DNA from: Rugamonas sp045984285
Lineage (GTDB): Bacteria; Pseudomonadota; Gammaproteobacteria; Burkholderiales; Burkholderiaceae_D
DNA length: 64,000 nucleotides
Direction: 5' to 3'
NCBI RefSeq assembly: GCF_045984285.3
Contig: NZ_JBJQIK030000002.1
Span: forward strand, 496,001-560,000
Part shown: positions 33,690 to 42,604 of the stretch, one piece after another
Position numbering within the stretch: the first letter of the stretch is position 1
Layout: each line of letters starts with the position of its first letter
Made by a program: the position numbers and the translations under genes
Notes under the pieces: generated by a model
What the model was told of the DNA's origin: nothing
The model's input: the letters and a program-made list of their open reading frames with translations, nothing else
Databases searched by the model: none

Positions 33690-35786
33690 TCAGTCTGTGC
33701 TGTCGGCGGACTGCGTGCCGAGCGTTTCCATCAGGTGCTGCTGGGCGCTGAAAGGCAGCTGCTTGCCGCGCGGCTTGCGGCGCTGGTAGTGGCCGTCCGG
33801 CTCCAGCTCCCATGCATTGGAGTTGTCTTTCAGGTAGGGGTTCAATCCCTCGGCCAGCACGCGGCGTTTCAGGTTTTTGTCCAGCACCGGGAAGGCCACT
33901 TCGATGCGGCGGAACAGGTTACGGCTCATCCAGTCCGCGCTGGCGAGATAGATGTCGTGCGCCAGGTCGTTGCGGAAGTAGTAGATGCGGCTGTGCTCGA
34001 GGAAGCGGCCGATGATGGAACGCACCTTGATGTTCTCGGACAGGCCCGGCACGCCCGGTTTCAGCGTGCAGGCGCCGCGCACGATCAGGTCGATCTTCAC
34101 GCCGGCTTTGGAGGCGTCATACAGCGCCCGGATCACCGATTCGTCCACCAGCGCATTCACCTTGGCGATGATGCGCGCCGGACGTCCGGCCTTGGCGATC
34201 TTGGCCTCGTTCCTGATGGCCTTGATGATCTCGCTCTGCAGCGAGAACGGCGCCAGCCAGATATGGTGCAGCTTGGCCGGCTTGGTCAGGCTGGTAAGGT
34301 GCATGAACACTTCATTGACCTCGCGGCCCAGCGCCGGGTCGCTGGTCAGCAGGCCGAAGTCGGTATAGAACTTGGTGGTGGTGGGGTGGTAGTTGCCGGT
34401 GCCGAGGTGGGCGTAGTAGTGCAGCTCGCCCGCTTCGCGCCGGATCACCAGCGCGATCTTGGCGTGCGTCTTCAGGCCCACTACGCCGTACACCACCTGG
34501 GCGCCCACCTGTTCCAGCTTGTCGGCCCAGTTGATATTGGCTTCCTCATCGAAGCGCGCCATCAGCTCCACCACCACCGTCACTTCCTTGCCCATGCGCG
34601 CGGCGGCGATCAGCGCTTCCATCAGGTCCGAATTCATGCCGGTGCGGTAGACCGTCTGCTTGATGGCCACCACGTTCGGGTCCAGCGCCGCGCTGCGGAT
34701 GAAATCGATCACCGTCTGGAAGGACTGGAAGGGATGGTGCAGCAGCATGTCCTGCTGGCGCAGCGAGGCGAAGATGTCGGCGTTGGCGGTCTTGTGCAGC
34801 ATGCCCGGCACGAAAGGCGGGAAGCGCAGCTCGGGCGCCTGCACGTGGTCCATGATCTCGTTCAGTCGCACCATGTTCACCGGGCCGTCCACCTGGTACA
34901 GGCGGCTGCTCTGCAGGCCGAACTGGTTGAGCAGGAAGCTGGACAGCTCCAGCGGGCAGCTCTTCGCCACCTCCAGCCGCACCGAACGGCCGAACTGGCG
35001 GCCCTGCAGCTCGCCCTTGAGCGCCTGGCGCAGGTTTTTCACTTCGTCCTCGTCCACCCACAGATCCGAATCGCGCGTCACCCGGAACTGGGAATAGGCC
35101 AGCACCTCGCGGCCCACGAACAGGTCCGAGATATGGGCGTGGATCACGGAGGACAGCAGGCAGAAAGAGATGCCCGGTTCGTCGGACAGCTCGTCCGGCA
35201 GGCGGATCACGCGCGGCAGCATGCGCGGCGCCTTCACAATGGCAATCGCCGTGCCGCGGCCGAAGGCGTCCTTGCCGCTCAGCGACACGATAAAGTTCAG
35301 CGACTTGTTTACCACCTGCGGGAAAGGGTGGGCGGGATCGAGGCCGATCGGCGTCAGCAGGGGCCGCACCTCGCGTTCGAAATAATCCTTGACCCAGGCG
35401 CGCTGCGCTTCATTGCGCTGGTTGTGGCGCACGATGCGCACGCCGTTCGCCTGCAGCAGCGGCAGCACTTCGGTATTCAGTATTTCATACTGCCGCGCCA
35501 CCAGGGCATGGCACTCGGCGCTCACGCGGTTCAGCGTCGCGGTCAGGGCAGGGTGCTCGGTGTGGCTGCCGTCCACACTGGCCGCCGCCAGCAGGCTGGC
35601 CACGCGCACTTCGAAGAACTCATCCAGGTTGCTGCTGACAATACATAAATAGCGCAGCCGCTCCAGCACCGGAATCCTGGGATCTTCCGCCTGCGCCATC
35701 ACGCGCCGGTTGAAGGCGAGCTGGGACAGCTCGCGGTCCAGGAAGATAGCCTGCTTGGAGGCTTCGCTGCGAGTCTCTGGCTTCAT
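33690..35786 (-). CDS. ppk: Polyphosphate kinase 1
   Basis: A 698-residue enzyme that reversibly polymerises the gamma-phosphate of ATP into polyphosphate. The N-terminal domain begins F-L-D-R-E-L-S-Q-L-A-F-N-R-R-V. The autophosphorylated His is in Y-A-H-L-G-T-G-N-Y-H, and the second essential His in F-L-E-H-S-R-I-Y-Y-F; P-F-Q-S-F and Q-T-V-Y-R-T are also conserved. The ATG at 35786 follows AAGAG and matches the usual N-terminus; an upstream GTG at 35813 would add 9 residues. A Pho box about 90 bp upstream indicates control by PhoB, opposite pstS. Confidence 0.96.
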   Translation of the reverse strand: MKPETRSEASKQAIFLDRELSQLAFNRRVMAQAEDPRIPVLERLRYLCIVSSNLDEFFEVRVASLLAAASVDGSHTEHPALTATLNRVSAECHALVARQYEILNTEVLPLLQANGVRIVRHNQRNEAQRAWVKDYFEREVRPLLTPIGLDPAHPFPQVVNKSLNFIVSLSGKDAFGRGTAIAIVKAPRMLPRVIRLPDELSDEPGISFCLLSSVIHAHISDLFVGREVLAYSQFRVTRDSDLWVDEDEVKNLRQALKGELQGRQFGRSVRLEVAKSCPLELSSFLLNQFGLQSSRLYQVDGPVNMVRLNEIMDHVQAPELRFPPFVPGMLHKTANADIFASLRQQDMLLHHPFQSFQTVIDFIRSAALDPNVVAIKQTVYRTGMNSDLMEALIAAARMGKEVTVVVELMARFDEEANINWADKLEQVGAQVVYGVVGLKTHAKIALVIRREAGELHYYAHLGTGNYHPTTTKFYTDFGLLTSDPALGREVNEVFMHLTSLTKPAKLHHIWLAPFSLQSEIIKAIRNEAKIAKAGRPARIIAKVNALVDESVIRALYDASKAGVKIDLIVRGACTLKPGVPGLSENIKVRSIIGRFLEHSRIYYFRNDLAHDIYLASADWMSRNLFRRIEVAFPVLDKNLKRRVLAEGLNPYLKDNSNAWELEPDGHYQRRKPRGKQLPFSAQQHLMETLGTQSADSTD

Positions 35787-35858
35787 GCTCTTATCTTTTC
35801 GATATCTTTTCACGCGAACAAATTCTAGCGCCCCACGCTTTTTACAGGCGCGCGAGAG

Positions 35859-35892
35859 AGTGTAGATAGGAAATATGACAGGGCTGTGACGG
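35859..35892 (-). promoter_or_regulatory. Pho box and -10 of ppk
   Basis: Reading the minus strand, 35892-35874 is CCGTCACAGCCCTGTCATA, two PhoB half-sites with 11-bp period (GTCA to GTCA). Nine nucleotides later is the -10 hexamer TACACT (35864-35859). The same 9-nt spacing and hexamer are found at the divergent pstS promoter. Confidence 0.78.
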
Positions 35893-35924
35893 GGCTTTTT
35901 GAAATATTTCAGCTAATGGCGGAT

Positions 35925-35958
35925 ATGTCATAAAGCTGTCACATTGGCCGCATACACT
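35925..35958 (+). promoter_or_regulatory. Pho box and -10 of pstS
   Basis: Positions 35925-35943 read ATGTCATAAAGCTGTCACA, a near-perfect PhoB box (17 of 19 positions match the E. coli consensus). Nine nucleotides downstream is TACACT (35953-35958) as the -10. No -35 is needed when PhoB recruits the polymerase. Confidence 0.92.
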
Positions 35959-35998
35959 TCGCAGCATTCAAACCCCAACCCCGTAGAGGAACTTTGAT

Positions 35999-37042
35999 AT
36001 GCGTATGAAACAAGTGTTCGCCTCCCTGATCGTAGGTGTTTCCGCAGCAGTGGCGACCGCCGGCGTGTTCGCGGCGGACGTGACCGGTGCTGGTGCATCC
36101 TTCCCTTACCCGATTTACTCCAAGTGGGCTGAGTCGTACAAGGCAGCTACCGGCAATGGCCTGAACTATGCTTCCGTCGGTTCCGGCGCCGGCATCAAGC
36201 AGATCAAAGCCAAGACCGTCGATTTCGGCGCGTCCGACATGCCGCTGAAGGCGGAAGAACTGGATGCCGATGGCCTGATGCAGTTCCCGGTCATCATGGG
36301 CGGCGTGGTTGCCGTGGTCAATGTGGACGGCATCACCCCCGGCCAGCTGAAGCTGACCGGCCCGGTCATCGCCGATATCTACCTGGGCAAAATCACCCAG
36401 TGGAACGACGCCGCCATCGCTGCCCTGAACCCGGGCGTGAAACTGCCGGCAGCCGAAATCACCGTGGTGCACCGCGCTGACTCCTCCGGCACTTCCTTCC
36501 TGTTCACCGACTTCCTGTCCAAAACCAGCCCTGAATTCAAGACCAAGGTTGGCGCCAGCACCGCAGTGAAATGGCCGGTAGGCGTGGGCGGCAAGGGCAA
36601 CGACGGCGTGGCCGCGAACGTGCAGCGTATCAAGGGCGCGATCGGCTATGTGGAATGGGCTTACGCCAAGAAGAACAAGCTGTCGCACACCCAGCTGAAG
36701 AACAAGGACGGCGTGTTCCTGCAGCCTGACGACGAGAACTTCAAGGCCGCTGCCGCCAACGCCGACTGGACCAAGACCCCAGGCTTCGGCGTGGTGCTGA
36801 CCGACCAGGCAGGCAAGGCTTCGTGGCCGATCACCGGCGCTTCCTTCATCCTGATGCACAAGCAGCAGGCTGACGCCAACAAGGGCAAGGAAGTGATCAA
36901 GTTCTTCGACTGGGCCTTCGCCAACGGCGACAAGGCTGCGGTGGAACTGGACTACGTGCCGATGCCTGAAGCCGTGGTCAAGCAAGTGCAGTCCTCCTGG
37001 AAAGCGAACCTGAAAGACGCTTCCGGTAAAGCCCTGTACTAA
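35999..37042 (+). CDS. pstS: Phosphate ABC transporter, periplasmic binding protein
   Basis: A 347-residue periplasmic phosphate receptor that hands phosphate to PstCAB. A signal peptide ends at A-F-A-A-type cleavage near 25. The mature start D-V-T-G-A-G-A-S-F-P-Y-P-I-Y and the phosphate-contact segments (G-S-G-A-G-I-K-Q, D-F-G-A-S-D-M-P, R-A-D-S-S-G-T-S-F) are those of PstS. GAGG lies about 10 nt before the ATG. First gene of a seven-gene plus-strand block ending in phoR, induced through the Pho box at 35925. Confidence 0.97.
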   Translation: MRMKQVFASLIVGVSAAVATAGVFAADVTGAGASFPYPIYSKWAESYKAATGNGLNYASVGSGAGIKQIKAKTVDFGASDMPLKAEELDADGLMQFPVIMGGVVAVVNVDGITPGQLKLTGPVIADIYLGKITQWNDAAIAALNPGVKLPAAEITVVHRADSSGTSFLFTDFLSKTSPEFKTKVGASTAVKWPVGVGGKGNDGVAANVQRIKGAIGYVEWAYAKKNKLSHTQLKNKDGVFLQPDDENFKAAAANADWTKTPGFGVVLTDQAGKASWPITGASFILMHKQQADANKGKEVIKFFDWAFANGDKAAVELDYVPMPEAVVKQVQSSWKANLKDASGKALY

Positions 37043-37051
37043 TCGGACCTG

Positions 37052-37114
37052 CTCCCTCGGCCCCGGCTGAGGGAGTTAGCCGGGACCTCCCGCCCACGGG
37101 GGCTCCCGGCTAAC
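37052..37114 (+). repeat. Two stem-loops in the pstS-pstC gap
   Basis: A 7-bp stem (37052-37058 with 37069-37075) is followed directly by an 11-bp perfect stem (37075-37085 with 37104-37114). Neither has a T run. Such structures after a binding-protein gene usually protect its mRNA from 3' decay or partly terminate, giving more PstS than transporter. Confidence 0.7.
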
Positions 37115-37130
37115 TACCATCTATAAGAAA

Positions 37131-38156
37131 ATGTCCATGAGCGCAGAAATCACTTCTCCGACGCTGTCCGTTCAGGAGCCCGACATGAACGAGGCCGCAG
37201 TCCAGGCAGCCCTGCAGTCCACCATGCGCAAGCAGCGCATCCAGGACTTCCTCTTCCACAAGCTGACCATGCTGTTCGCACTCTCCGTGCTGTTCGTGCT
37301 GGTCGGCATTATCGTTTCGCTGGTGATCGGCGCCATGCCGGCCTTCAAGGAGTTCGGGCCGAAGTTCATCACCACCGTCGAATGGGATCCGGTCAACGAC
37401 CAGTACGGCGCCCTGATCGCCATCGTCGGCACCCTCGTCACCTCCGGCATCGCGCTGCTGATCGCCTTCCCGGTCAGCTTCGGCATCGCCTTGTTCCTTA
37501 CCGAGATCTGCCCTGTGTGGCTGCGCCGCCCGCTGGGTACGGCGGTTGAACTGCTGGCCGGCGTGCCCTCCATCATCTACGGCATGTGGGGCCTGTTCGT
37601 GTTTGCGCCGCTGTTCGGCGACTATGTGCAGCCCTTCCTGAAAGCGACGCTGGGCCATGTGCCGCTGCTCGGCGTGCTGTTCAAGGGCCCCACCATGGGC
37701 ATCGGCCTGCTCACCGCAGGCATTATTCTTGCCGTGATGATCATTCCCTTCATCGCCTCCGTGATGCGCGACGTGTTCGAGATCGTGCCGGCGGTGCTGA
37801 AAGAATCCGCATACGGCCTTGGCTGCACCCGCTGGGAAGTGGTGCGCAAGATCGTGCTGCCTTATACCAAGTCCGGCGTGGTCGGCGGCGTGATGCTCGG
37901 CCTGGGCCGCGCGCTGGGCGAGACCATGGCCGTTACCTTCGTCATCGGTAATGCCAACAAGCTGGGTTCCAGCCTGTTCTCGCCGGGGAACAGCATCGCT
38001 TCCACCCTGGCCAACGAATTCGGCGAAGCGGCCACGCCGCTGCATGTGTCCTCGCTGCTGTCGCTGGGCCTGATCCTCTTCATCATCACCCTGATCGTGC
38101 TGTCGGCCGCGAAGCTGATGCTGGCCGGTATGTCCCGCAAGGAGGGCGTGAAATGA
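37131..38156 (+). CDS. pstC: Phosphate ABC transporter permease PstC
   Basis: A 341-residue inner-membrane permease with six predicted helices and a long N-terminal cytoplasmic segment (about 1-45). The coupling-loop region E-S-A-Y-G-L-G-C-T-R-W-E-V and the preceding P-F-I-A-S-V-M-R-D are typical of PstC, as is G-V-P-S-I-I-Y-G-M-W-G-L. Ribosome-binding site weak; ATG at 37137 (codon 3) is an alternative start. Its stop overlaps the pstA start (ATGA). Confidence 0.96.
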   Translation: MSMSAEITSPTLSVQEPDMNEAAVQAALQSTMRKQRIQDFLFHKLTMLFALSVLFVLVGIIVSLVIGAMPAFKEFGPKFITTVEWDPVNDQYGALIAIVGTLVTSGIALLIAFPVSFGIALFLTEICPVWLRRPLGTAVELLAGVPSIIYGMWGLFVFAPLFGDYVQPFLKATLGHVPLLGVLFKGPTMGIGLLTAGIILAVMIIPFIASVMRDVFEIVPAVLKESAYGLGCTRWEVVRKIVLPYTKSGVVGGVMLGLGRALGETMAVTFVIGNANKLGSSLFSPGNSIASTLANEFGEAATPLHVSSLLSLGLILFIITLIVLSAAKLMLAGMSRKEGVK

Positions 38157-39022
38157 GCAACCCCGTGAGCACCCCAATGAACCCTGTCTACCGCAAGCGC
38201 CTGCGCACGCACCGCATCGGCATCGCGCTGTCGGTGGGCGCCATGTCGCTGGGCCTGATTTTCCTGCTGTGGATTCTTGCCACGCTGCTGATCAACGGCT
38301 TCTCCGCGCTGAGCGTCAACCTGTTCACCCAGTCCACGCCTGCGCCCGGCACCGAAGGCGGTGGCCTGATGAACGCCATCGTCGGCTCGCTGATGATGGT
38401 GGGCCTGTCCACGGCGGTGTCCACGCCGATCGGCGTCCTGGCCGGTATCTACCTGGCCGAATACGGCGATGAGAACAAGATCGCCCAGCTGACCCGCTTC
38501 GTCACGGACGTGATGCTGTCCGCGCCGTCCATCGTGATCGGCCTGTTCGTGTACACCCTGTACGTGGCGAACGTAAAGCACTTCTCGGGCTACGCCGGTT
38601 CCATCGCGCTGTCGCTGATCGCCGTGCCGGTGGTGGTGCGCACCACCGACAATATGCTGCGCCTGGTGCCCAACAGCCTGCTGGAAGCGGCCTTTGCCCT
38701 TGGCGCTCCGCGCTGGAAGGTGGCGATGATGGTGCGCCTGCGCGCCGTGAAGGCCGGCGTCATCACCGGCATCCTGCTGGCTGTAGCCCGCGTGTCCGGC
38801 GAAACCGCGCCGCTGCTGTTCACGGCCCTGAGCAACCAGTTCATGAGCCTGGACATGAACAAGCCGATGGCCAACCTGCCGTACGTGATTTACCAGTTCG
38901 CGATGAGCCCTTACGACAACTGGCGCGAGCTGGCCTGGGGCGGCGCGCTGCTCGTCACCTTCAGCGTGCTGGCGCTGAACATCCTGTCGCGTACCGTCTT
39001 CACGCAAAAAGCACCGAATTAA
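38153..39022 (+). CDS. pstA: Phosphate ABC transporter permease PstA
   Basis: A 289-residue inner-membrane permease, partner of PstC. Six helices are predicted; the coupling segment is E-A-A-F-A-L-G-A-P-R-W-K-V, with A-P-S-I-V-I-G-L-F-V earlier and S-G-E-T-A-P-L-L-F-T later, all PstA hallmarks. Translation is coupled to pstC by a 4-bp overlap; pstB starts 8 bp after its stop. Confidence 0.96.
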   Translation: MSNPVSTPMNPVYRKRLRTHRIGIALSVGAMSLGLIFLLWILATLLINGFSALSVNLFTQSTPAPGTEGGGLMNAIVGSLMMVGLSTAVSTPIGVLAGIYLAEYGDENKIAQLTRFVTDVMLSAPSIVIGLFVYTLYVANVKHFSGYAGSIALSLIAVPVVVRTTDNMLRLVPNSLLEAAFALGAPRWKVAMMVRLRAVKAGVITGILLAVARVSGETAPLLFTALSNQFMSLDMNKPMANLPYVIYQFAMSPYDNWRELAWGGALLVTFSVLALNILSRTVFTQKAPN

Positions 39023-39029
39023 ACAGAAT

Positions 39030-39815
39030 ATGACTACGACCATGAGCCAAGAGAACAGCAAACGCAAGATCATCGAGATTTCGGGCCTGAACTTCTTCTA
39101 CGGGAAGACCCGCAGCCTGCATAACGTGAACCTCGACATCCACGAGAAGCAGGTGACGGCTTTCATCGGCCCGTCCGGCTGCGGCAAATCGACGCTGCTG
39201 CGCACCCTGAACCGCATGTATGACCTGTATCCGGGCCAGCGCGCGGAAGGCCAGATCATGTACCGCGGCCGCAATATCCTGGAATCGAACCAGGACCTGA
39301 ACATGCTGCGCGCCAAAGTGGGCATGGTGTTCCAGAAGCCGACCCCGTTCCCGATGTCGATCTACGACAACATCGCCTTCGGCGTGCGCCTGTACGAAGA
39401 CCTGTCGAAAGGCGAGATGGACGAGCGCGTGGAATGGGCCCTGAAGAAGGCGGCGCTGTGGACCGAAGTGAAGGACAAGTTGAACAAGAGCGGCCTGTCG
39501 CTGTCCGGCGGCCAGCAGCAGCGCCTGTGCATCGCGCGCGGCGTGGCGGTGAAGCCCGACGTGCTCCTGCTGGACGAGCCGACGTCCGCACTCGACCCGA
39601 TTTCGACCTCGAAAGTGGAAGAGCTGATCAGCGAACTGAAACAGGACTACACCATCGCCATCGTCACCCACAATATGCAGCAGGCCGCGCGCTGCTCCGA
39701 CTACACCGCCTATATGTACCTGGGCGAGCTGGTGGAATTCGGCGAGACCGACCAGATCTTCATGAACCCTGCGCGCAAAGAAACGCAGGACTACATCACC
39801 GGCCGTTTCGGCTAA
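39030..39815 (+). CDS. pstB: Phosphate ABC transporter ATPase PstB
   Basis: A 261-residue ATPase energising phosphate uptake. Walker A is G-P-S-G-C-G-K-S-T (about 45-53), the signature is L-S-G-G-Q-Q-Q-R, and Walker B L-L-L-D-E-P-T-S-A-L-D-P. The segment Q-K-P-T-P-F-P-M-S-I-Y-D-N is specific to PstB. It lies between pstA and phoU in the usual order. Confidence 0.97.
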   Translation: MTTTMSQENSKRKIIEISGLNFFYGKTRSLHNVNLDIHEKQVTAFIGPSGCGKSTLLRTLNRMYDLYPGQRAEGQIMYRGRNILESNQDLNMLRAKVGMVFQKPTPFPMSIYDNIAFGVRLYEDLSKGEMDERVEWALKKAALWTEVKDKLNKSGLSLSGGQQQRLCIARGVAVKPDVLLLDEPTSALDPISTSKVEELISELKQDYTIAIVTHNMQQAARCSDYTAYMYLGELVEFGETDQIFMNPARKETQDYITGRFG

Positions 39816-39842
39816 GCAGAACAACAATCGGGAGAAACCGCC

Positions 39843-40550
39843 ATGATGGGTGAACATTCAAGCAAACAATACGACCTGGACCTGGAAGCGATCCGCTCCA
39901 AGGTGCTGCTGATGGGCGGCATGGTCGAAACGCAGTTCCTGGACGCGATGACCTGCTTCCGCATCGGCAACCTGGAACGCGCCGAGCGCGTGATGCGCGA
40001 CGACGACGCCGTCAACCAGCTGGAGCTGCAGCTGGACGACGCCTGTAGCCACCTGATCGTGCGCCGCCAGCCGGCCGCGAACGACCTGCGTACGATCATG
40101 GCCACGATCAAGGTCATCACCGACCTGGAACGCATCGGCGACGAAGCTACCAAGATCGCGCGCACCGCCAAGGCCCTGCACAGCCGCGGCGCCGTGACCG
40201 TGAACCACTACGAGATGGTGCGCGGCATCGCCAACGCCACCAGCGACATGCTGCACGACGCGCTGGACTGCTTCGCCCGCAATGACGGCGCCCAGGCGCT
40301 GCAACTGATCGCGCAGGATGCGATCATCGACCACGAATTCCGCTCCATCATGCGCAACCTGATTACTTTCATGATGGAAGATCCCCGCACCATTTCGGCA
40401 GCGCTGGATACCATGTGGGTGGCAAAGGCCATCGAACGCATCGGCGACCACGCCAAGAATATTGCCGAGTATGTGATCTATGTGGTGGAAGGCCGTGATA
40501 TCCGCCATTCCAAGCCTGCGGCGACTGACGCCGAGCCGAGCAACGAGTAA
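39843..40550 (+). CDS. phoU: Phosphate-signalling protein PhoU
   Basis: A 235-residue cytoplasmic helical protein that relays the state of PstB to PhoR and keeps the regulon off when phosphate is abundant. Both PhoU repeats are visible, each with the metal-binding E/D-x-x-x-D pattern, e.g. D-L-E-R-I-G-D-E-A-T-K and A-I-E-R-I-G-D-H-A-K-N-I-A-E. ATG at 39843 or the next codon, 39846, may be used; a GGGAGA ribosome-binding site precedes both. It is 9 bp upstream of phoB. Confidence 0.96.
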   Translation: MMGEHSSKQYDLDLEAIRSKVLLMGGMVETQFLDAMTCFRIGNLERAERVMRDDDAVNQLELQLDDACSHLIVRRQPAANDLRTIMATIKVITDLERIGDEATKIARTAKALHSRGAVTVNHYEMVRGIANATSDMLHDALDCFARNDGAQALQLIAQDAIIDHEFRSIMRNLITFMMEDPRTISAALDTMWVAKAIERIGDHAKNIAEYVIYVVEGRDIRHSKPAATDAEPSNE

Positions 40551-40559
40551 AATAGCAGC

Positions 40560-41252
40560 ATGGCATCCGACAAAACGACTGTACTGATTGTTGAAGACGA
40601 ACCGGCCATTGTAGAACTGGTCACTTTCTCGCTGCGCGACGCGGGCTGGAACTGCTGCGCCGTGCAGAGCACGCAGGAGGCCTGGGATTTCATCCACCAG
40701 CGCACCCCGCAGCTGATCCTGCTGGACTGGATGCTGCCCGACCAGAGCGGCCTGCGCCTGCTGGCCCGCATCCGCGGCGACCGCAATTTCGCCGATATCC
40801 CGATTATCATGCTGACGGCAAAGAGCATGGAAGAGGACAAGCTGGCGGGCCTGAACAGCGGCGCCGACGACTACATCACCAAGCCTTTTTCGCCGCGCGA
40901 GCTGCTGGCGCGCGCGCGTGCGCTGCTCCGCCGCAAGACGCCGGAGCATGCCGATACGGCCATGCGCGCGGGCCCGATCACGCTGGATCCGGTGAGCTGC
41001 ACGGTTTCGATGGGCGAGAACAAGATCGATATCGGCCATGCGGAATACAAGCTGCTCAAGTTCTTCCTGGCCCACCCCGAGCGTGTGTTCTCGCGCAGCC
41101 AGCTGCTGGACAAGGTGTGGGGCGACCACGTGGTGATCGAGGAGCGGACCGTGGACGTGCATGTGCTGCGCCTGCGCAAGGCGCTGAAGGAAGCCGAGCA
41201 CCTGATCAAGACGGTGCGCAGCGTCGGCTACATGCTGTCCGAGAAAACATGA
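40560..41252 (+). CDS. phoB: Phosphate response regulator PhoB
   Basis: A 230-residue OmpR-type response regulator. The receiver domain has the acidic pair E-D-E near 11-13, the phospho-acceptor Asp in L-L-D-W-M-L-P-D (about 55) and the Lys in I-T-K-P-F-S-P (about 107). The C-terminal winged helix ends with R-T-V-D-V-H-V-L-R-L-R-K-A-L and the R-S-V-G-Y wing. When phosphorylated by PhoR it should bind the boxes at 35874-35892 and 35925-35943. Overlaps phoR by 4 bp. Confidence 0.97.
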   Translation: MASDKTTVLIVEDEPAIVELVTFSLRDAGWNCCAVQSTQEAWDFIHQRTPQLILLDWMLPDQSGLRLLARIRGDRNFADIPIIMLTAKSMEEDKLAGLNSGADDYITKPFSPRELLARARALLRRKTPEHADTAMRAGPITLDPVSCTVSMGENKIDIGHAEYKLLKFFLAHPERVFSRSQLLDKVWGDHVVIEERTVDVHVLRLRKALKEAEHLIKTVRSVGYMLSEKT

Positions 41253-42562
41253 GCCCGAAACTGCTGTTCTGGGTGCCCGTGGCCCTGAGGATGGGGCTCC
41301 TGCTGGGCGGCGTCGGCTTGTTGTGGTGGTGGTTCGATGCGGTGTCCGCGCTGGTGGTGGGCATGCTTGCGCTGGTGGCCATGCTGGTGGTTCAGCTCAA
41401 CTACCTGTTCCAGCTGAGCGGCTGGCTCGATCACCCGCAGAGCAGCAAGCTGCCGGACGGCTGGGGCGCGTGGACCGGCATTTTCTCCCGTCTCTACCGC
41501 CTGCGGCGCGACGATGAAAAAAACCAGGCCGAACTGACCGAATGGCTGGCCCGCTTCCGCCAGGCCATGCATTTGCTGCCGGACGGCGTCGTCATCATGG
41601 ACGACGTGCTGTTCCTCGAATGGTGCAACCCGGCGGCCGAAGAGCATCTGGGCCTGCGCCATGACCGCGACAAGGGCATGCGCGTGACCAACCTGGTGCG
41701 CAGCCCGGATTTCATGGACTACCTGATCCTGGGGCGCTACGACCAGCCGCTGACGCTGAGCTTCCGCGGCCGCAAGCTGATCGTCCACATCATCCCCTTC
41801 GAAAACCGGCGCCAGATCCTGGTCACGCACGACGTGACGGAAACGCAGCGTGCCGAAATGATGCGGCGCGACTTCATCGCCAACGCCTCGCACGAGCTGC
41901 GCACGCCGCTGACCGTGATCGTGGGCTTCCTCGAAATCGCCGCATCCGAGCAGCTCGATGCGAAGACGCGCGAAGCGCACCTGAAGCTGATGATGGAGCA
42001 GGGCCACCGCATGCAGAACCTGATCGAGGACATGCTCACGCTGTCGCGCCTTGAATCGGTGGACCATCCGATGCGCCCGGAGCACGTGGACATCCGCAAG
42101 ATGATGGAGCAGATCCTGCGCGACTCGCAGGGCCTGTCCGCCGGCAAGCACGACATCTCGCTGGAAGTGGCGGGCGGCGACGTGATGGGCGCCTACGAAG
42201 AGCTGTACAGCGCCTTCGGCAACCTGGCCTCGAATGCCGTGCGCTACACGCCGGCGGGCGGCAAGATCTTCCTGCGCTGGGAAGATACGGACAAGGGCGT
42301 GCGCTTCGTGGTGCAGGACAGCGGCATCGGCATCAGCCCCGAGCACATCTCGCGCCTGACGGAGCGCTTCTACCGCGTGGACAAGAGCCGTTCGCGCGAA
42401 ACGCAGGGCACGGGCCTCGGCCTGGCCATCGTCAAGCATGTGCTGCTGCGGCATAGCGGCACGCTGACCATTACCTCGGAGCCGGGGCAGGGCAGTACCT
42501 TCACGGTCAACCTGCCCAAGTCCCTGGCCTGGGCTCCTCAAGCGGCAGCGCTCACGGCCTGA
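41249..42562 (+). CDS. phoR: Phosphate sensor histidine kinase PhoR
   Basis: A 437-residue inner-membrane kinase. Two N-terminal helices (about 5-55) have almost no periplasmic loop, as usual in PhoR, which senses through PstSCAB-PhoU. A PAS domain follows (about 95-190), then the H box N-A-S-H-E-L-R-T-P-L, the N box N-L-A-S-N-A-V-R-Y, and ATP-lid motifs D-S-G-I-G-I and G-T-G-L-G-L-A-I-V-K-H. The ATG at 41249 overlaps the phoB stop. Last gene of the pst-pho block; a terminator follows. Confidence 0.96.
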   Translation: MSPKLLFWVPVALRMGLLLGGVGLLWWWFDAVSALVVGMLALVAMLVVQLNYLFQLSGWLDHPQSSKLPDGWGAWTGIFSRLYRLRRDDEKNQAELTEWLARFRQAMHLLPDGVVIMDDVLFLEWCNPAAEEHLGLRHDRDKGMRVTNLVRSPDFMDYLILGRYDQPLTLSFRGRKLIVHIIPFENRRQILVTHDVTETQRAEMMRRDFIANASHELRTPLTVIVGFLEIAASEQLDAKTREAHLKLMMEQGHRMQNLIEDMLTLSRLESVDHPMRPEHVDIRKMMEQILRDSQGLSAGKHDISLEVAGGDVMGAYEELYSAFGNLASNAVRYTPAGGKIFLRWEDTDKGVRFVVQDSGIGISPEHISRLTERFYRVDKSRSRETQGTGLGLAIVKHVLLRHSGTLTITSEPGQGSTFTVNLPKSLAWAPQAAALTA

Positions 42563-42569
42563 ACTTCCC

Positions 42570-42600
42570 GGCCGCCGGGGGCGGCCATCTGTTAGTATTT
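42570..42600 (+). terminator. Terminator of the pst-pho operon
   Basis: A 7-bp perfect GC stem (42570-42576 with 42580-42586) with a 3-nt loop lies 7 bp after the phoR stop and is followed by a T-rich stretch ending in TTT. It also sits just before the next gene's start at 42605. Confidence 0.7.
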
Positions 42601-42604
42601 GCCG

